From contig CAJQUW010010440.1 in NCBI GenBank assembly GCA_907163375.1, positions 1-64,000 of the forward strand: a stretch of 64,000 nt of DNA, read 5' to 3'. Position 1 is the first letter of the stretch. The number at the start of each line of letters is the position of its first letter. The DNA is from Prostheceraeus crozeri (taxonomy: Eukaryota; Platyhelminthes; Polycladida; Euryleptidae). Positions 21,717 through 33,654 of the stretch are shown here, in pieces. The notes under the pieces were generated by a model that did not search any database, was not told where the DNA came from, and saw nothing but the letters and a program-made list of their open reading frames with translations. The translations under genes were made by a program, and so were the position numbers.

Positions 21717-22389
21717 AATTCTCAATTATCAATTCTCAAAATATGCAAAGCTTTTAACTATAGCACGAGCGCTTTCTATTGCTCTTCAGGTGCATTTAAT
21801 AGTGCAACAGATGACATAAGATGGTAAATGTTCAATATTTAAAATGTGCATAAAATAATAGAATACCTTAGATATAAAATAATAAAAAATACTCCGTTAA
21901 AAAATGCCCAGATCTTATATGTGGGACTTGTGACTTTATAAAGGAAGCATCAGACTACAATTTCAATGGAACATTATTCAAAATTAAATAAAGCATGACA
22001 TGCTCAACACAAAACGCAATTTACGTTATGACTTGCGGTGGATGCTTAAATTATTGCATTGGTGAGACTGGAAACACAATAACAGAACGTACTCGAATTC
22101 ATGAACAGCAAATTAACCTACCAAATTATAGACAACTCAAACTCAGTGAACATATTGATATCTGTGGACAAAAGAAATTTGCAATCCTTCCATTCTATAA
22201 AATGCACAAAAATGATCCCATAGCACGCAAATGTAAGCAAACCAACTCTGATATCTTTGACCTACATGCACATTTTATATATTGAACATATACCATCTTA
22301 TGTCATCTGTTACACCATTAAATGCACCTGAAGAGCAATAGAAAGCGCTCGTGCTATAGTTGAAAGCTTTGCATATTTTGAGAATTGAT
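21717..22389 (+). mobile_element. Short PLE copy bounded by ~115-bp inverted repeats
   Basis: Bases 21720-21850 are the reverse complement of 22270-22389 with few changes; both contain the phrase AGCACGAGCGCTTTCTATTG or its complement. Between them a plus frame (21995-22285) carries a GIY-YIG domain: AIYVMTCGGCLNYCIGETG, then ITERTRIHEQQI and LSEHIDIC. The reverse transcriptase is absent. The right repeat follows the end of the frame and the left one is its inverted copy. This is the arrangement seen in the PLEs at 44.8 and 58.8 kb. Confidence 0.7.
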
Positions 22390-23110
22390 TATTTTGCCGA
22401 ATATTGAGTTGATCCATTGTTGTTGATAGTTATATATATATATATATGATAAAGAAAAACAAATTGTCTTTTCTCAACCGGACATGTTTCAGTGTTCATT
22501 ACACCATCATCAGCGGACAAATCGTTAAAATAAAGTAAAATTCGCCTTATATATGAAATCACTAAAGCATGGAAATTGAATAAAATTAACAATTGCTAGT
22601 CAGACAATCCGAGGTAGAGAGGGTGAGATCCGTTCCGTTCGTTGGACAGGCATTTCACATCTTGCTTGATTAAAATAGATTCCAGAATAATGGGCAACTT
22701 GTACCGACCTATGACTTTAATAAGCTGCTTCCAGAGTCGTACCAACCATATGAACTTTTGCACATCCGCCTCAAGATTTTCTTAATTTTCATGGTACTTT
22801 TCTTAAATTTCATGGTTTTCTCAGGACTGTGTTTCATGCATAGAAATTTCTGTCAAGACAGGGTAACCTTTAAGATGCTCAGCGATGCGAGTATCAAGAT
22901 GGCGTTTTGTAGCGCCGATGTACCGCATATTGCAACGGTCACAAAAGTATTTGTAAACAACATTCGATTTCAGACCGCTGGCAATCTTATCTTTGTTAGG
23001 AAAAAATCACTCATTTTGGAGGTTTTGAAAACCGGTTTGATGGTAGTGTTCGATAAACAGTGATTCAAGTCTTTGATTCTGTTTTTAAACTCTTTACTGC
23101 CTTCAGCAAT
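22390..23110 (-). pseudogene. Penelope-like element 3' fragment (GIY-YIG) with hammerhead in its terminal repeat
   Basis: Minus-strand translation gives a linker (LNHCLSNTTIKPVFKTSKMS) and then, after a frameshift, NKDKIASGLKSNVVYKYFCD and CNMRYIGATKRHLDTRIAEH. This is a PLE GIY-YIG domain, at about 22860-22990. The tail has stops. Downstream on the same strand, at 22526-22458, lies a hammerhead ribozyme motif. The RT is missing, so it is a 5'-truncated copy. Confidence 0.7.
22458..22526 (-). ncRNA. Hammerhead ribozyme motif, canonical core
   Basis: On the minus strand, stem I 5' strand UUGUC then CG precedes CUGAUGA (22513-22507). Stem II is GGUGU / ACACU with one unpaired U and a 5-base loop. 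GAAAC (22490-22486) is followed by AU and the cleavage triplet GUC (22483-22481). The other stem I strand is CG, a 10-base internal loop, then GACAA. All core bases match the type I hammerhead. Stem III is almost absent; ACAUGU is self-complementary, as in the PLE-type hammerheads thought to act as dimers. It would cut after 22481 (minus strand). Confidence 0.75.
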
Positions 23111-23229
23111 GATAAGCAATATATAAATTATATTATATTATAGAAACAACAGTAATAATTTCACATGGAGAATTTCGGTAAAGAGAAAGTCAACTGAAAG
23201 TACATGCATGTATATTCAAGTTGTACAAA

Positions 23230-23845
23230 GAGTTGTTCAAGAGTTATACAAACTTCCTGATGAATGAATGCAAATTGTGGCACGTTTATGAATTCTCAAC
23301 TCACGCATCCTTCTCTTTCAATTTTTCATCGCAACTCATTGGCGACCAGTGCGTGCGCAGCCCGTCATACATGAATTGCCAAGTGATTGGGAAGATAATC
23401 ATCAGAACATAAAACGTGTACATGAAGAGCATGTCATGGTGACTTCCGACAATGCAGTGAATTTCACTACAGTCGCGAAAGGTCCGAAATCACTGGTTGT
23501 AAGCATCTAATCTATGTCTTCCAATGTACCTACCTCTCTGGTTGTATGCATATCGATGTTTCTTTTACTTAAATCACTTTCTCAACTTCCTCCTATTTTT
23601 AGTGACGTCTCATCAGAATCCACCATTTTATTATGTGATGATTCAACTTCAATATCTGCATGCACACGCTTGCATTTCATTTCAGCTTTTGTTTTACCTG
23701 TGATTAAGCCTCAGAGCGAAAATTTGGGAATCAGCTATAGTACACGCTTACCTTTTGATTCTTCTTATTCATTGCTTAGCATTGCGCCGAAGAAGGGCCC
23801 TCAGGCTAAATGTATAAAAAAGCTTTCTTCTAGCTCCGCCATGGT
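23230..23845 (+). repeat. Paralogous segment, copy B (partner of 17800-18320)
   Basis: Plus-strand partner of the 17800-18320 segment. The frame 23514-23894 (126 codons) includes FVLPVIKPQSENLG and KKGPQAKCIKK, shared in part with the other copy. No known domain was recognised. Confidence 0.55.
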
Positions 23846-23889
23846 CGGAAAAGTTCCGCAATTGATGAACTATGCCGATGAACAGCATC

Positions 23890-24438
23890 TCTAAAATTCC
23901 CAGAAATTCGACTTTGCAATATGTTTGTCTAAAATGCATGTCTTAATGCCTATTTGGGTGACTGTCATTTTGCTAGACTCATCAAATCCAACTGAAAGCA
24001 ATTCTTTTTGTCTTGTAGGTGTAATTCCCTTTGGTCCGGACAAAAATGCGAACTCTATACTCCATTCAGAAAATGAACGAAGAATGCTCCTCCTCAAAGT
24101 TTTATGAAGTTTTACAAAAGATGCCTGGGTATTTTGGACAGCTACAATCAATGTAAAGTGCTTTCTATACTTTTAGTAAAGCCACATACACTTTCAGCCA
24201 TGCATTCTTTCATCATTGTGCTATTTTGGTCATGGAATTTGGACACCAAAGGACGAAAAGATAGACGCGAACACTTCTCTGCATTGATTATCTTTCCATA
24301 ATCATTCTTCAGAATATCATGATCAGGTTTTGTGCTTTTACTCTTGATAACACAATAAACAAACAAATGTGCTTTTCATGCACTATAAATTCACAAATTG
24401 TTTCCTTCTAAGTCCCACGAAATATTGTATAGTAATTA
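23890..24438 (-). other. Unassigned stretch with minus-strand frames
   Basis: Two successive minus-strand frames (24366-24148, 72 codons; 24151-23891, 86 codons) meet at about 24150 and may be parts of one decayed reading frame. No motif was recognised (phrases: SRLSFRPLVSKFHDQN; SEWSIEFAFLSGPKG). Origin unknown. Confidence 0.3.
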
Positions 24439-24540
24439 ATGCGTATTACTAACCAAAAATCAGGTCTTCTACAAACTGTAGGCCCATGTGATTTACATAT
24501 ACTCGTATATAAAGATAAAATCATCACTAGATTTTCAAAT

Positions 24541-24873
24541 AAATATATTGCCGATCAATTTCTGTCAAGTAACTTGGTTTTTCAAGACAAACTGAAAACA
24601 AATAATTTAGATATTATACAACGAAATTACTCAAAATTCAAACATCATTAGAGAAACATTCAAACATTCAATAGAAAAATAAACAGCGCCCATAGAAATC
24701 CTATGCCACTCGACTGGATAGGATTTCTAAGGAAGTTATGTTAATTTCTCTATTGAAGCCATCATTGAATGATGTTTGAATTTTGACTAATTCCGTTGTA
24801 TGATATCTAGATTATTTGTATTCACTTTGTCTTGAAAAGCCAAGATACTTGGCAGAAATCGATCGGCAATATA
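24541..24873 (+). mobile_element. PLE 3' end with inverted duplicate (hairpin)
   Basis: The plus strand 24716-24778 reads RISKEVMLISLLKPSLNDV and a stop, the typical closing of a PLE frame. The sequence after it (24766-24873) is repeated in reverse complement at 24541-24651, giving a hairpin with ~110-base arms around ~115 bases. Only the extreme 3' end of the element is present. A LINE (minus) ends directly at 24874. Confidence 0.6.
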
Positions 24874-27165
24874 GAATAGAATAGAATTTATTCAATAAAT
24901 GAAAATCATTTAAGTTACGGTATATCGTTGCATTAAGGAAAAATATACGCAGTCAAAAATAAAGTAGAAGAAAAATCACACAACTCTTGAATTTAAAGCA
25001 GTCGCACAACAGAATGGAACAAAGGAATTCAAACGTCTTGTAGTATTAGCAGAAGGCTGTAAGAGGCGATGAGTTCGGGTAGAACGTTGAGGCATGAGAT
25101 CGTGTAAAATATGCTTCTGGTCAATACACGCTTCATGAAACAGTCTACAAGCAGCTTCAAGCCGACGTTGTTTTAAGTCAGGGAAACGGTTTGCAACCAC
25201 AATTCAATGTTCGAAAGTATCTTGGCAAAGAACAAATCAATTTGTGATAACGATTTTGACAACGTTCCAGTTTGTACTCAAGAGAAGACGGCAAATGAAC
25301 AAAAACGCATGAAGCATATTCGAGAATACTTCGTATTAATGCGTAAACAGTCAATTCATTGGAAGAGATGAGAGGCTTGAGTAAGCGAATCCCATACATC
25401 CTCTGATTAGCAACCTTTATCACTGAGTTGATGTGAGTATCCCAAGTGAGGCGGCTATTCAGCTGAACACCCAAAATGCGAAGAGTATCAACGTCCTCAA
25501 CATCAGAATGCACGGGAGAAAAGCAATCATTAAATCTTTGGATGAACAATTTCTTAGATTTCGCGTTGTTCAAAGTGAGACCGTTAGATGTGGACCATTG
25601 GATCAAGTGTAAATGCTCACCGATAAAGTTAGTCAAATTATCTCTACGAAAAACTGGGATACAGTAGGCTAAATCATCAATGTACTTGATGATAGTTGAA
25701 CTTGAATCGACCGATGACAGAGATGCGGCAACAATACAGTACAGATAGGGCCGAATAAAGAACCCTGTGGCACACCGGATGGAACTTCAACTTTTTTGCT
25801 GATTGAATCACCAATTCTCACCGCCTGAGTACGACCTGATAAATAATCACGTATAAGATGAATGAATCCCAAAGGTACGTCAATTTCAATCAGTCTCTGA
25901 ATGACAATGTCATGTCGGAGTTGGTCAAAGGCTTTTTTGAAATCGCAAGATACGATTTGAACTCCCCCAATGTCATGCCTATCAAGGAGGCGTGTTGTAT
26001 CGTCCATCAACTTCAACAATGCCGCCGTAGTAGAAGAACCCGGACGGCCACCGAATTGATTACTGCCGAAATGATGAATGAGAGCATTTTTAACACCACT
26101 TTGAAGAACAAGATATTCTAAGAGCTTTGCGGGCAGGGGTAATAACGAAATCGGTCGAATATGCTCTAGGTCGAAGCAGCCATGTTTGGGGATTGGAGAT
26201 ACATGACTGTATTTCCATCTCGTTGGTACATGTCTTTCGCTGATACACAGATGAAAAATGTGACATAGTGGGCCAGCTATCACGGGTGCTAGGACTTTGT
26301 AGACTTGAGTTGGGATGCAATCACTCCCAGGCGCTTTTGTGGCTTTAACCCTGTCAAGCCATTGTTCTATATCGAAACAAGAGAAATCTACCGACCACTC
26401 ATCGTCTTCAAGATTTGAAAAATTCAAAGAATTTCCGCTGTCATTAGCGTAGACATCTTTGAAAGTATTGTTGATCAGTTCGACTGCATTCTGAGTGCCT
26501 CCCAGTTGAGTGCAAAGACGATAGACAGGATCAATAGATTTTGTGCCACGAACATGATTGGCCACTCTCCACAGGTTTTTGCCACCGTGGTTTACTCCAT
26601 CAGCCCAATTCTTCTTGGCTTTGGTAATTTCAGTCTGAACTTTCAACTTCCAGTAATTATAGCCATCAAAGTCTCGACGAAGATAGGCATCCCACCGCCG
26701 TTGAATAAAAATCTTTAGTAATGGCGTAATCCAGGGTTTATCCTTCGGAGTTAGGAAAACAGTGTAATGCGGTATGAAGGTATGCACGAAATCTGACAAC
26801 ATCTCATGAAAAATATTACACTTGTTTTCACTTGACTCATTTGAATCTCTCCAATTGATTTTACTCATTTCTGACAATAACATATTCAAATTGGACTCGC
26901 GTACATCGTAAACACGTCTTTTTATACATCCTTTCAAGTAAGTGTCATTATCAGGGTAAGCTATGTAAAACGCAGCGATGATCTGAAGAAGCTACAGGAG
27001 CAGTAACAGTGATATGATATTGTGAATTTACATCTTCACTTACAAAAAATAAATCGAGTATGGCATTACCACGAGTTGCAGTCGTTACAAGATTCACCAC
27101 ATCCAAATCATCAGAAAATGAGCAGCGAATACGATTGAAATCCCCTCCTCGATGAATATTTATTT
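24874..27165 (-). pseudogene. CR1/Jockey-like LINE, 5'-truncated
   Basis: Minus strand. From about 27160 to 26945 is the end of an APE endonuclease (TRGNAILDLFFVSED; SSDHRCVLH). The main frame 26937-25669 (422 codons) holds the endonuclease-RT linker (KPWITPLLK) and the RT: HIRPISLLPLPAKLLE, QFGGRPGSS, FKKAFDQLRH and SGVPQGSLFGP. A frameshift precedes YIDD, which continues in the frame 25636-25178. A further frameshift leads to the closing frame 25200-24976. The 3' tail is a short ATTCT repeat. At least two frameshifts, so inactive. Confidence 0.85.
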
Positions 27166-27234
27166 GAAAATCTAGTGCTCATTTTATCTTTTTTATATAT
27201 AAAGTTAGGCATTTACATTTTGCTGTGCATTTTA

Positions 27235-27235
<1 letters not shown>

Positions 27236-27324
<89 letters not shown>
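27236..27324. repeat. (TA)n microsatellite
   Basis: About 44 uninterrupted TA units. The translated run of isoleucine and tyrosine here is an artefact. Confidence 0.95.
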
Positions 27325-27328
<4 letters not shown>

Positions 27329-29034
27329 TTCAAATAATAGAATTAATCAAAATGGTAAATAATATAAAACCAAAAAAAGCACTCAAGGAAAAGCCAGAAG
27401 TGCCAAGATTCCCGACCAAGAATATCACCAGAAGTGCCAAGAATATCACGACTTTTTCATGAAGACTTCCAATATAAAACGGATCAGGAAATCCCCTTGC
27501 AAATTAGCTTTATTTCCGCTAAGTTGGGATACATATTAGCAAATATTCATTCATTTTGATATCCAACTGGTTGCATACTACTTACATAGAGGAGTCATCT
27601 CGGTAGTATATAAATTGGTAAAATGTTGACTTTTTATAGAACTGCTCAAATAATTTCTCCGCAAGAAACTGAATCTTTCCATATTAAAATTTTAACTGTA
27701 TACAGATACTTTTTGAGTCGACACTCTACCTATATATCCCTACTCTATGGCCTAAAGCTATGTTTAAAACTTGGGCCAAGGTTATTTTCACAACTCAAGT
27801 TTTTTTGGATCCTCGGTTAGAGCACCCAAAGGTCGAAGGTCCAACCATGCACAAGAACTAAGAATAGCCAAGTAAATCATCGTCATTTATGTAGACTACC
27901 GCAGTGATTTGATCGAACTATCACATCAAAGGGATGGATGCGAACCTCTAGATGGCATCATTTTCGTTCAACTGTAAGAAACGAAGTAAGCACATAAAAG
28001 TAAAACTTCGGCGAGTGCTCATTAAATATTGCTCTTCCTCATGTCTGCAGGTAAACTGTACACCTTTAAAAACAGCTGAAATGATCACAGAGAAGATCCG
28101 TAAATATCTGTTAAAATGATGACGTCACAACGTGATGAGTGATGACGTGACAGGTAAAATCCGGTCATGTCAGATAAAACAAACGTCTGTTTTCAAGGAC
28201 TGTTTCAGACTGTAAACAACCGTGAAATTAGATGCTCATTTTATCTCATATTTGCGGTTTACAGTCTACAGTATAAGTTTAAATAAGGAGCTGTGTCAAT
28301 GTTGAGAGATGTGAACTAGGCCTGCTGATGATTCCTGATATTGCATGAAATGGTAGCTAATCAGGTCTGTTCCTATTTTTTATCTGAGGATACAACTCAA
28401 TATTTAATTATTCTATTTTTTCAACTACTGTGAGTTAAGAAGTAAGCGAGTCAAAATGGAATCGGTGGATGTGGAATGTTTAGATGTTTCTATTGAAAAA
28501 TAGACAACCGAAGACCAATTTGGGTGATGCTATTAAGTCAGAAATTCGGAAATTTGTTCGAAATCGCTCGGCTATAGATATGCCGACTCATAAAATGTCA
28601 CCTTTGCTGTTTATCAGAGGAGTCCCGTCAAAACAGATCTGTGTACTTTCGGACACCACCGGAGTCCATCGTCAGGCGAATGAAATGACAAAATTGGCAT
28701 AGATGAAAATAATTTACAGGGATGAAGTTTATCACCGTAGAATGCTATGAAAACATGATAAGACCAGACTACTTCGACAAAATTAAAACAGTAAGATGAT
28801 GCGAAATCGAAATAAAAGGACGGAAGAAAATCAAAGTAACTAGCTGTGAAGATACAAAACAGAAAAAAGGGGCACAAATCAAGTCAAAAATCCCAGGCCG
28901 CACTCAAAGAATGCTTCACTCGATTAGATGAATTGAGACGACGTGACCATAAGGACTCTTTCACAATTCATACAGTGGAAATTGATATATCAAAAGATTC
29001 TGCCTGATGTTCAACAAAATATTTGATCAATTTT
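27325..29034. other. No gene recognised
   Basis: AT-rich sequence with short unsupported frames (28484-28702 plus; 28877-28614 minus). No RNA gene or repeat end was seen. Confidence 0.5.
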
Positions 29035-29140
29035 TAGGAGGTTAAATTTTTGCAAATTTTTCCTGTGTTTATGTACTACCAACGTGAAGACACTATGTCA
29101 GTAGTATGAAGCCTGTCAGCTATCAAAAGGAATTAACATT
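29035..29140. repeat. Dispersed repeat, copy 2
   Basis: Matches 6235-6345 in the same orientation (TTTTTGCAAATTTTTCCTGT, then GTACTACCAACGTGAAG). Unknown family. Confidence 0.5.
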
Positions 29141-29683
29141 TATTAACAGGCGGAATTAGGCGGAAATTCAGCTGATTATCAAGGAATTTTCATAAACCGC
29201 ATTATGATGCAGGTGTTCATGGAGAAGGTGCGATCTTATTGTGTCTCTTGGTGGGATTTCAAGTGTTTCATTCACATTTTCATCGGCATGATTTCAGGAT
29301 TCTCTAAATTTATGCATTATTTCTTGAATCTGAATGATATTGTCGACCCGCTTACTTCTTTTAATGTTAATTATGAACATTGTCTTTGATTGTGATATTT
29401 TGCTCACTCAATGGCAAGTATTGTGATATGATCGCGATTAAGAAAACACTCCAAGGCTGAGCATTAAAATAATAGCAACCAATCGAATTGCTGATTTAAC
29501 AAACATTGCCTCTGCAAGGCTGTCATGACACAGAGGATTTGTAAAATACTATCATTCCTTCCGTATTGCTGTAATGAGCAGTCTTTTCGTGGCAATTTCC
29601 TCAACACTGCAGACAGTTTGCTTATCTCATGTGTGGCACAAGGTCTCAACTCGAATTCATTCAAAAAAATCGAAACTACATAC

Positions 29684-30826
29684 CAGAGATGTGGAGACTC
29701 CGACTCCGGGTGGCAAGTTCATATCCCCTTAAACAAAATATCGACTAGTAGACGTCTTTCATGTCTAGTCTAAAACTGATTCAAAAGCGACCGTTAAGGT
29801 ACCGTCTCGGTAACGTCTAGACAGTCGAGTAAAAGACGACTAATTATTTGCACCAGATGTCGCCTAAAATTCGTCTATATGTCGTTTATTGCACTAATAG
29901 GCCTGTTATCATATATAGGAAAAACAAATACCTACATAGAAAATTTATTGCTAGAAGTTCACACTGGTACTGTAAAGTTTGCATGAAAAAATTAGTCACT
30001 TCTTGTGATAGAGAATTCTGTCAAAATGTTTTGTAATCCAATCTCCTTCTTTTTCATCATTTGCGGCATTCGTTTCAGCGAAGTCCCTATCAAACCATGT
30101 ACGCCTTCTAATTTTTCCGTTGTATCCAACTTATACATCTGAAATAAAGGAAAACATCAATTTAGCGGGACTATTCACGTCACCGTTACTCTTCATTTTG
30201 ATAGGACTCCGACTCCGGGTGGCAAGTACATATAGCCTAGTTTTTTATAAAAATGGTAACCTACATCATTGATCATTAGAGGCATACCTGAACTTATCTT
30301 TAGTGATCATTGCTGTATGAATTATCAATCGTTTTCGATGAAAGTTTATCAACTTTGCACATCACTTGTTGATGTGCGCTTCACACGGTTTTTCTCCAGT
30401 CTCTACCAAGCAGGAAAATCCCTCATCCTTCTTCAAAAAATATGAGCACACTTTCGATTTTAATATGCACTTTAGAGGAGCCATCACCCACGATTAACGT
30501 GAGGGTAAGAGGTAGTGTTCTCAAGCAAACTAGTATTTCATTTTTGTCTCTGATGTGACCTTTGGTGCGTAGGTGTGATCGAGGCTAGGAAGGCTTGTCT
30601 TTTCTATTAATTCACCGAGTGAAAAGACAATCCATTTTTCACTATCACGGTTCATTCCCTCAACTATTACAAGCTTTGCATGCACAGCATTGTCTCTGTA
30701 CTTTCGTTTGACGGAGAAAGTTGACATCAAGACAAAGACAGCTCTGTACGAGGATAAATAATTTGTTTGTATTATATTTCGGGTCTAGTTATATAGGCCG
30801 GAGTCGTCTCCGACTCCACATCCCTG
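29684..30826. mobile_element. hAT-like non-autonomous element, 8-bp target duplication
   Basis: The left end CAGAGATGTGGAG and right end CTCCACATCCCTG are inverted repeats with one mismatch, followed inward by GACTCC repeats. Directly outside are CTACATAC (29676-29683) and CTACATCC (30827-30834), an 8-bp target duplication with one change. Eight-base duplication and CAG...CTG ends fit the hAT superfamily. The interior (1.1 kb) has a second end-like phrase at 30204-30233 (GACTCCGGGTGGCAAGT, also at 29699) and no recognisable transposase. The frame 30730-30530 (minus) is unassigned. Confidence 0.75.
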
Positions 30827-30834
30827 CTACATCC

Positions 30835-31837
30835 ACATTGCGGATTATATGAATACTGAGTCGTCATTCTACCTGTTGTACTTACTCTATGCACTCGGCC
30901 AGGAGATGCATGCAGCAGCGCATCAGCCAAACAGGCAACATGGATACAGAGTCAGAAATACTGATGATAAGACATTTGCCATCTTATGCATGTGAGGCGT
31001 GCATGCAACGTCTGCTACAAGAAGGACCACATTCTCTTAGTCAGTGATTTTAGGAAAGGGAAAGAGCAAATTTTCAGGTTTTTAGAGCATCTCTTCATTA
31101 TGTATGTCAGAATGAGTCTTTTCCATTGAAATCTGTGTAAATTTGCAAGGAAAAGTTGCTTTGTTTGTAAAATATGGAATTTTTTGTATAATACATGCCG
31201 AATATTCCTTTTTATACTAACATGCATGTTTCAGTATGCTTTTCTATGCCCTTTCTTGCTGACATATCCTATCTGAGCAACTATGAATAAGTCCAGACGT
31301 CTTATTATTTAACTTTCAAACTAATTTGTGAAGATCTTTCTCTGAAACCACTTTTTATCTGCATAGCACGTCAAGCAACACGCACATTTCATAAGTGCAT
31401 CCTAATGTGTAAACCAGGTCCTCATCGTGGTAACTGTGGTCAAAAGTTGAAAATAAGACTTGGCGTATATATTTACTTATGATGATATAGGAACTTGATT
31501 GCATAAGGTACAATACTTCACTTGTCCATGGCTTTTACTTGTTCTGTACGTGAATGAACGCACAACAAGTTCTGGAATGACGACTGATTAAAACTATCCA
31601 TGTGAAATGATCAAATAATTGAAACTAGGCCATGAACAAGCAAAGTGTTTTGACTTGTGTAATCAAATTTTTTTCAAAACAACGCAGACCAAAAATTTAA
31701 GATCGCATACCGGTATATAAGCTTGAACATAAATATAATCGACAAGTTAGTCTAAGTTATTGAGAAAAATTTAAAAATGTGAAGAACATCACTCTGAAAT
31801 TTAGAAACAAAGTTTGATAAAAGTTCAAGAAGACTTT
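30835..31837. other. No gene recognised
   Basis: AT-rich sequence with no supported feature. Confidence 0.5.
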
Positions 31838-32430
31838 ATAATATACAATTAGAATTACGATCAACGAGCAAATATAAGCTTAAAGTTCTAGCGCAGCGTG
31901 GTGTAGGATATGCCCCGAACAAGCTAGAATCTGATTCTGAAAAATCTCATTGAGAAAATGGCTTCAGATTCGATCTTCAGCAAACATTATTTCCGCACAG
32001 AATAATACATGCAGTGGTTCAGTATAATCCAGGTAACCGAAAATGTTCGTCGGATAATTGTAATAATAAAATAGCCACTATGTGAGAAAATCTCTAAATA
32101 TTTGGTGAAAATCTCTTTAGTAATTGGCACTGACTTAAAAGTAATTGTAAAATAAGAATTTGAGCTCTGAAATGAACTATGTTAGAAACTAGGGTTTAAA
32201 AGCAATGTTTTTTGAAATGCTTTAAAGCCAAGAAACATGATGTGTTATTGTTTGTTTATTTTCATACTATCAATTTAGGACTTTTTTTATAATTTCCAAC
32301 CTCCTGAATGAGTTGTCAACGTCATGGATAGTTAGTTTTAATAGATGTAAATAAAGAATGATGAGCTGCAATTTCTGGTGTACAGAAACTAAATATGCCA
32401 CATCAACGAGCTACATTCCTATTCACAGAA
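31838..32430 (+). repeat. Local duplication, copy 1 (empty site of the Naiad element)
   Basis: This ~590-base block is repeated at 33655-33964 plus 37222-37430. The start contains a possible terminal exon: after an acceptor-like CAATTAG, the frame KYKLK.LA.RGVGYA.NKLES then DSEKSH* is kept in both copies with a few replacements. AATAAA occurs at about 32350 here. Copy 1 also has about 50 extra bases (around 32025-32115). At 32215-32223 the uninterrupted ATGCTTTAAAG marks the site where the other copy carries a transposon. Confidence 0.75.
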
Positions 32431-32895
32431 TAGTTGTGTTTTGGCCATCAATATGACTGAATATTGGAATCGCTTCGCAAAATATCCGAACTTTAAGAAG
32501 TGACAAAGCATTAAAGAATGATGTAAACATTTATTGACATCAAGAAAACACTTTCAAGTTTATGAATTACATTCCATAATCAATGTGCAACTTACACGCG
32601 CACTTGCATGACAGCAACTGGTCACGTTGAATGTCAGATTCCACTGTCGATGCATGTCCCAAAGATTTTCAGTCTTCAAGTTTCAGAGGCAAGATTTCTT
32701 GAAAAACATACCAACTCTCATAGGAAATAATTGAAAACAAGGATTGTGTTCTGTGACACAAATAGACTGGTCAGGATAATATTTCCTTGTCTTGCATACT
32801 AAGCAAATGACATCACAATCACTTTAGTTAAAGTGCACGGTCTCATTATGATAGATACGTTTCTTCTTAGGGACTTTGTACTCAAACGGACAGGC

Positions 32896-33186
32896 TTATC
32901 CGAAGATGACAAAATCCGGTCGTAACTTATTGGCCGGCTTCCCTTGTATGAGCGCCGCGCTCGCCAGCTTGCAAATTCCTCCCAGTCCTCTTGGTCTTCG
33001 GAAATAGCCGCCGACACATTTTGGTGTTAATCGGCACTTCAAAGCGCAGTCCTTGTAATCAAGTAATGATACGGTTTGTATAATGTAAAACTTATTTCCA
33101 CCTCTCATAATCGTAAAGTTGGAAAAATCAGCAGATATCAAAGACGAAACATACAAGAGAAACCCTCCAAGCACAAGATAAGGCAT
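32896..33186 (-). CDS. Small secreted PAN/apple-like protein
   Basis: A single minus-strand frame of 96 residues opens with a hydrophobic signal peptide (MPYLVLGGFLLYVSSLISA). The mature part has the cysteine pattern of a PAN/apple domain: DCALKCRLTPKCVGG, then GGICKLASAAL, ending DFVIFG. PAN domains bind proteins or carbohydrates outside the cell and are common in blood-feeding and mucous secretions, but the ligand cannot be inferred here. AATAAA on the minus strand lies near 32530. GC content is higher than the flanks. It sits between two copies of a local duplication. It could be one exon of a longer gene; the in-frame stop and own signal peptide favour a complete short protein. Confidence 0.6.
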   Translation of the reverse strand: MPYLVLGGFLLYVSSLISADFSNFTIMRGGNKFYIIQTVSLLDYKDCALKCRLTPKCVGGYFRRPRGLGGICKLASAALIQGKPANKLRPDFVIFG

Positions 33187-33654
33187 GTTTAGCCTTCAAC
33201 GCCTTAATTTTCAAGATGACTGTGCGGGAGTTAATATGTCTGGGAAGACAAAGAGACATTGTTTGTCTTTATGGTAACTACGTGCAGACCAATGTGTGTT
33301 CATCAAAAGTTTCCAAATTCATTGATCCAATCAATCCTTTACAGGTGCCTCTTTCTTGCGTTAAGGAATATTTTATGTCTTCTGTTTCTGGGTTACATCG
33401 TTAATGCAGAAGTAGCAAGATAATTGATGTGAACTTTATGAGAAGAATATATGACAAGGTAGAGGTTCATCACGGTCATTGCAAAGAGACAAAGAAATTT
33501 TGGCAGTTTCTACTTTACTTCTCTTTTAGTTTCTTAGCAATGTAACTACATGTTCATGAGTAAATTATGGGGTACTAGCATTTTCGCTAGCATACATCTT
33601 TCGGAGATTGACCTTAGAGTTATTATTATTATATATAATTATATTATAAAAGTT

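Noticed and set aside
22320-22380. Hammerhead in the 21717-22389 PLE (CUGAAGA with GAGC/GCUC stem)
   Set aside because: The base string after stem II is GUGC instead of GAAA, and stem I is not clear. At most a relic.
27175-27462. Frame with an isoleucine-tyrosine run
   Set aside because: Produced by the (TA)n microsatellite.
28310-28355. CTGATGA ... GAAA string
   Set aside because: No stem II can form between the two core boxes.
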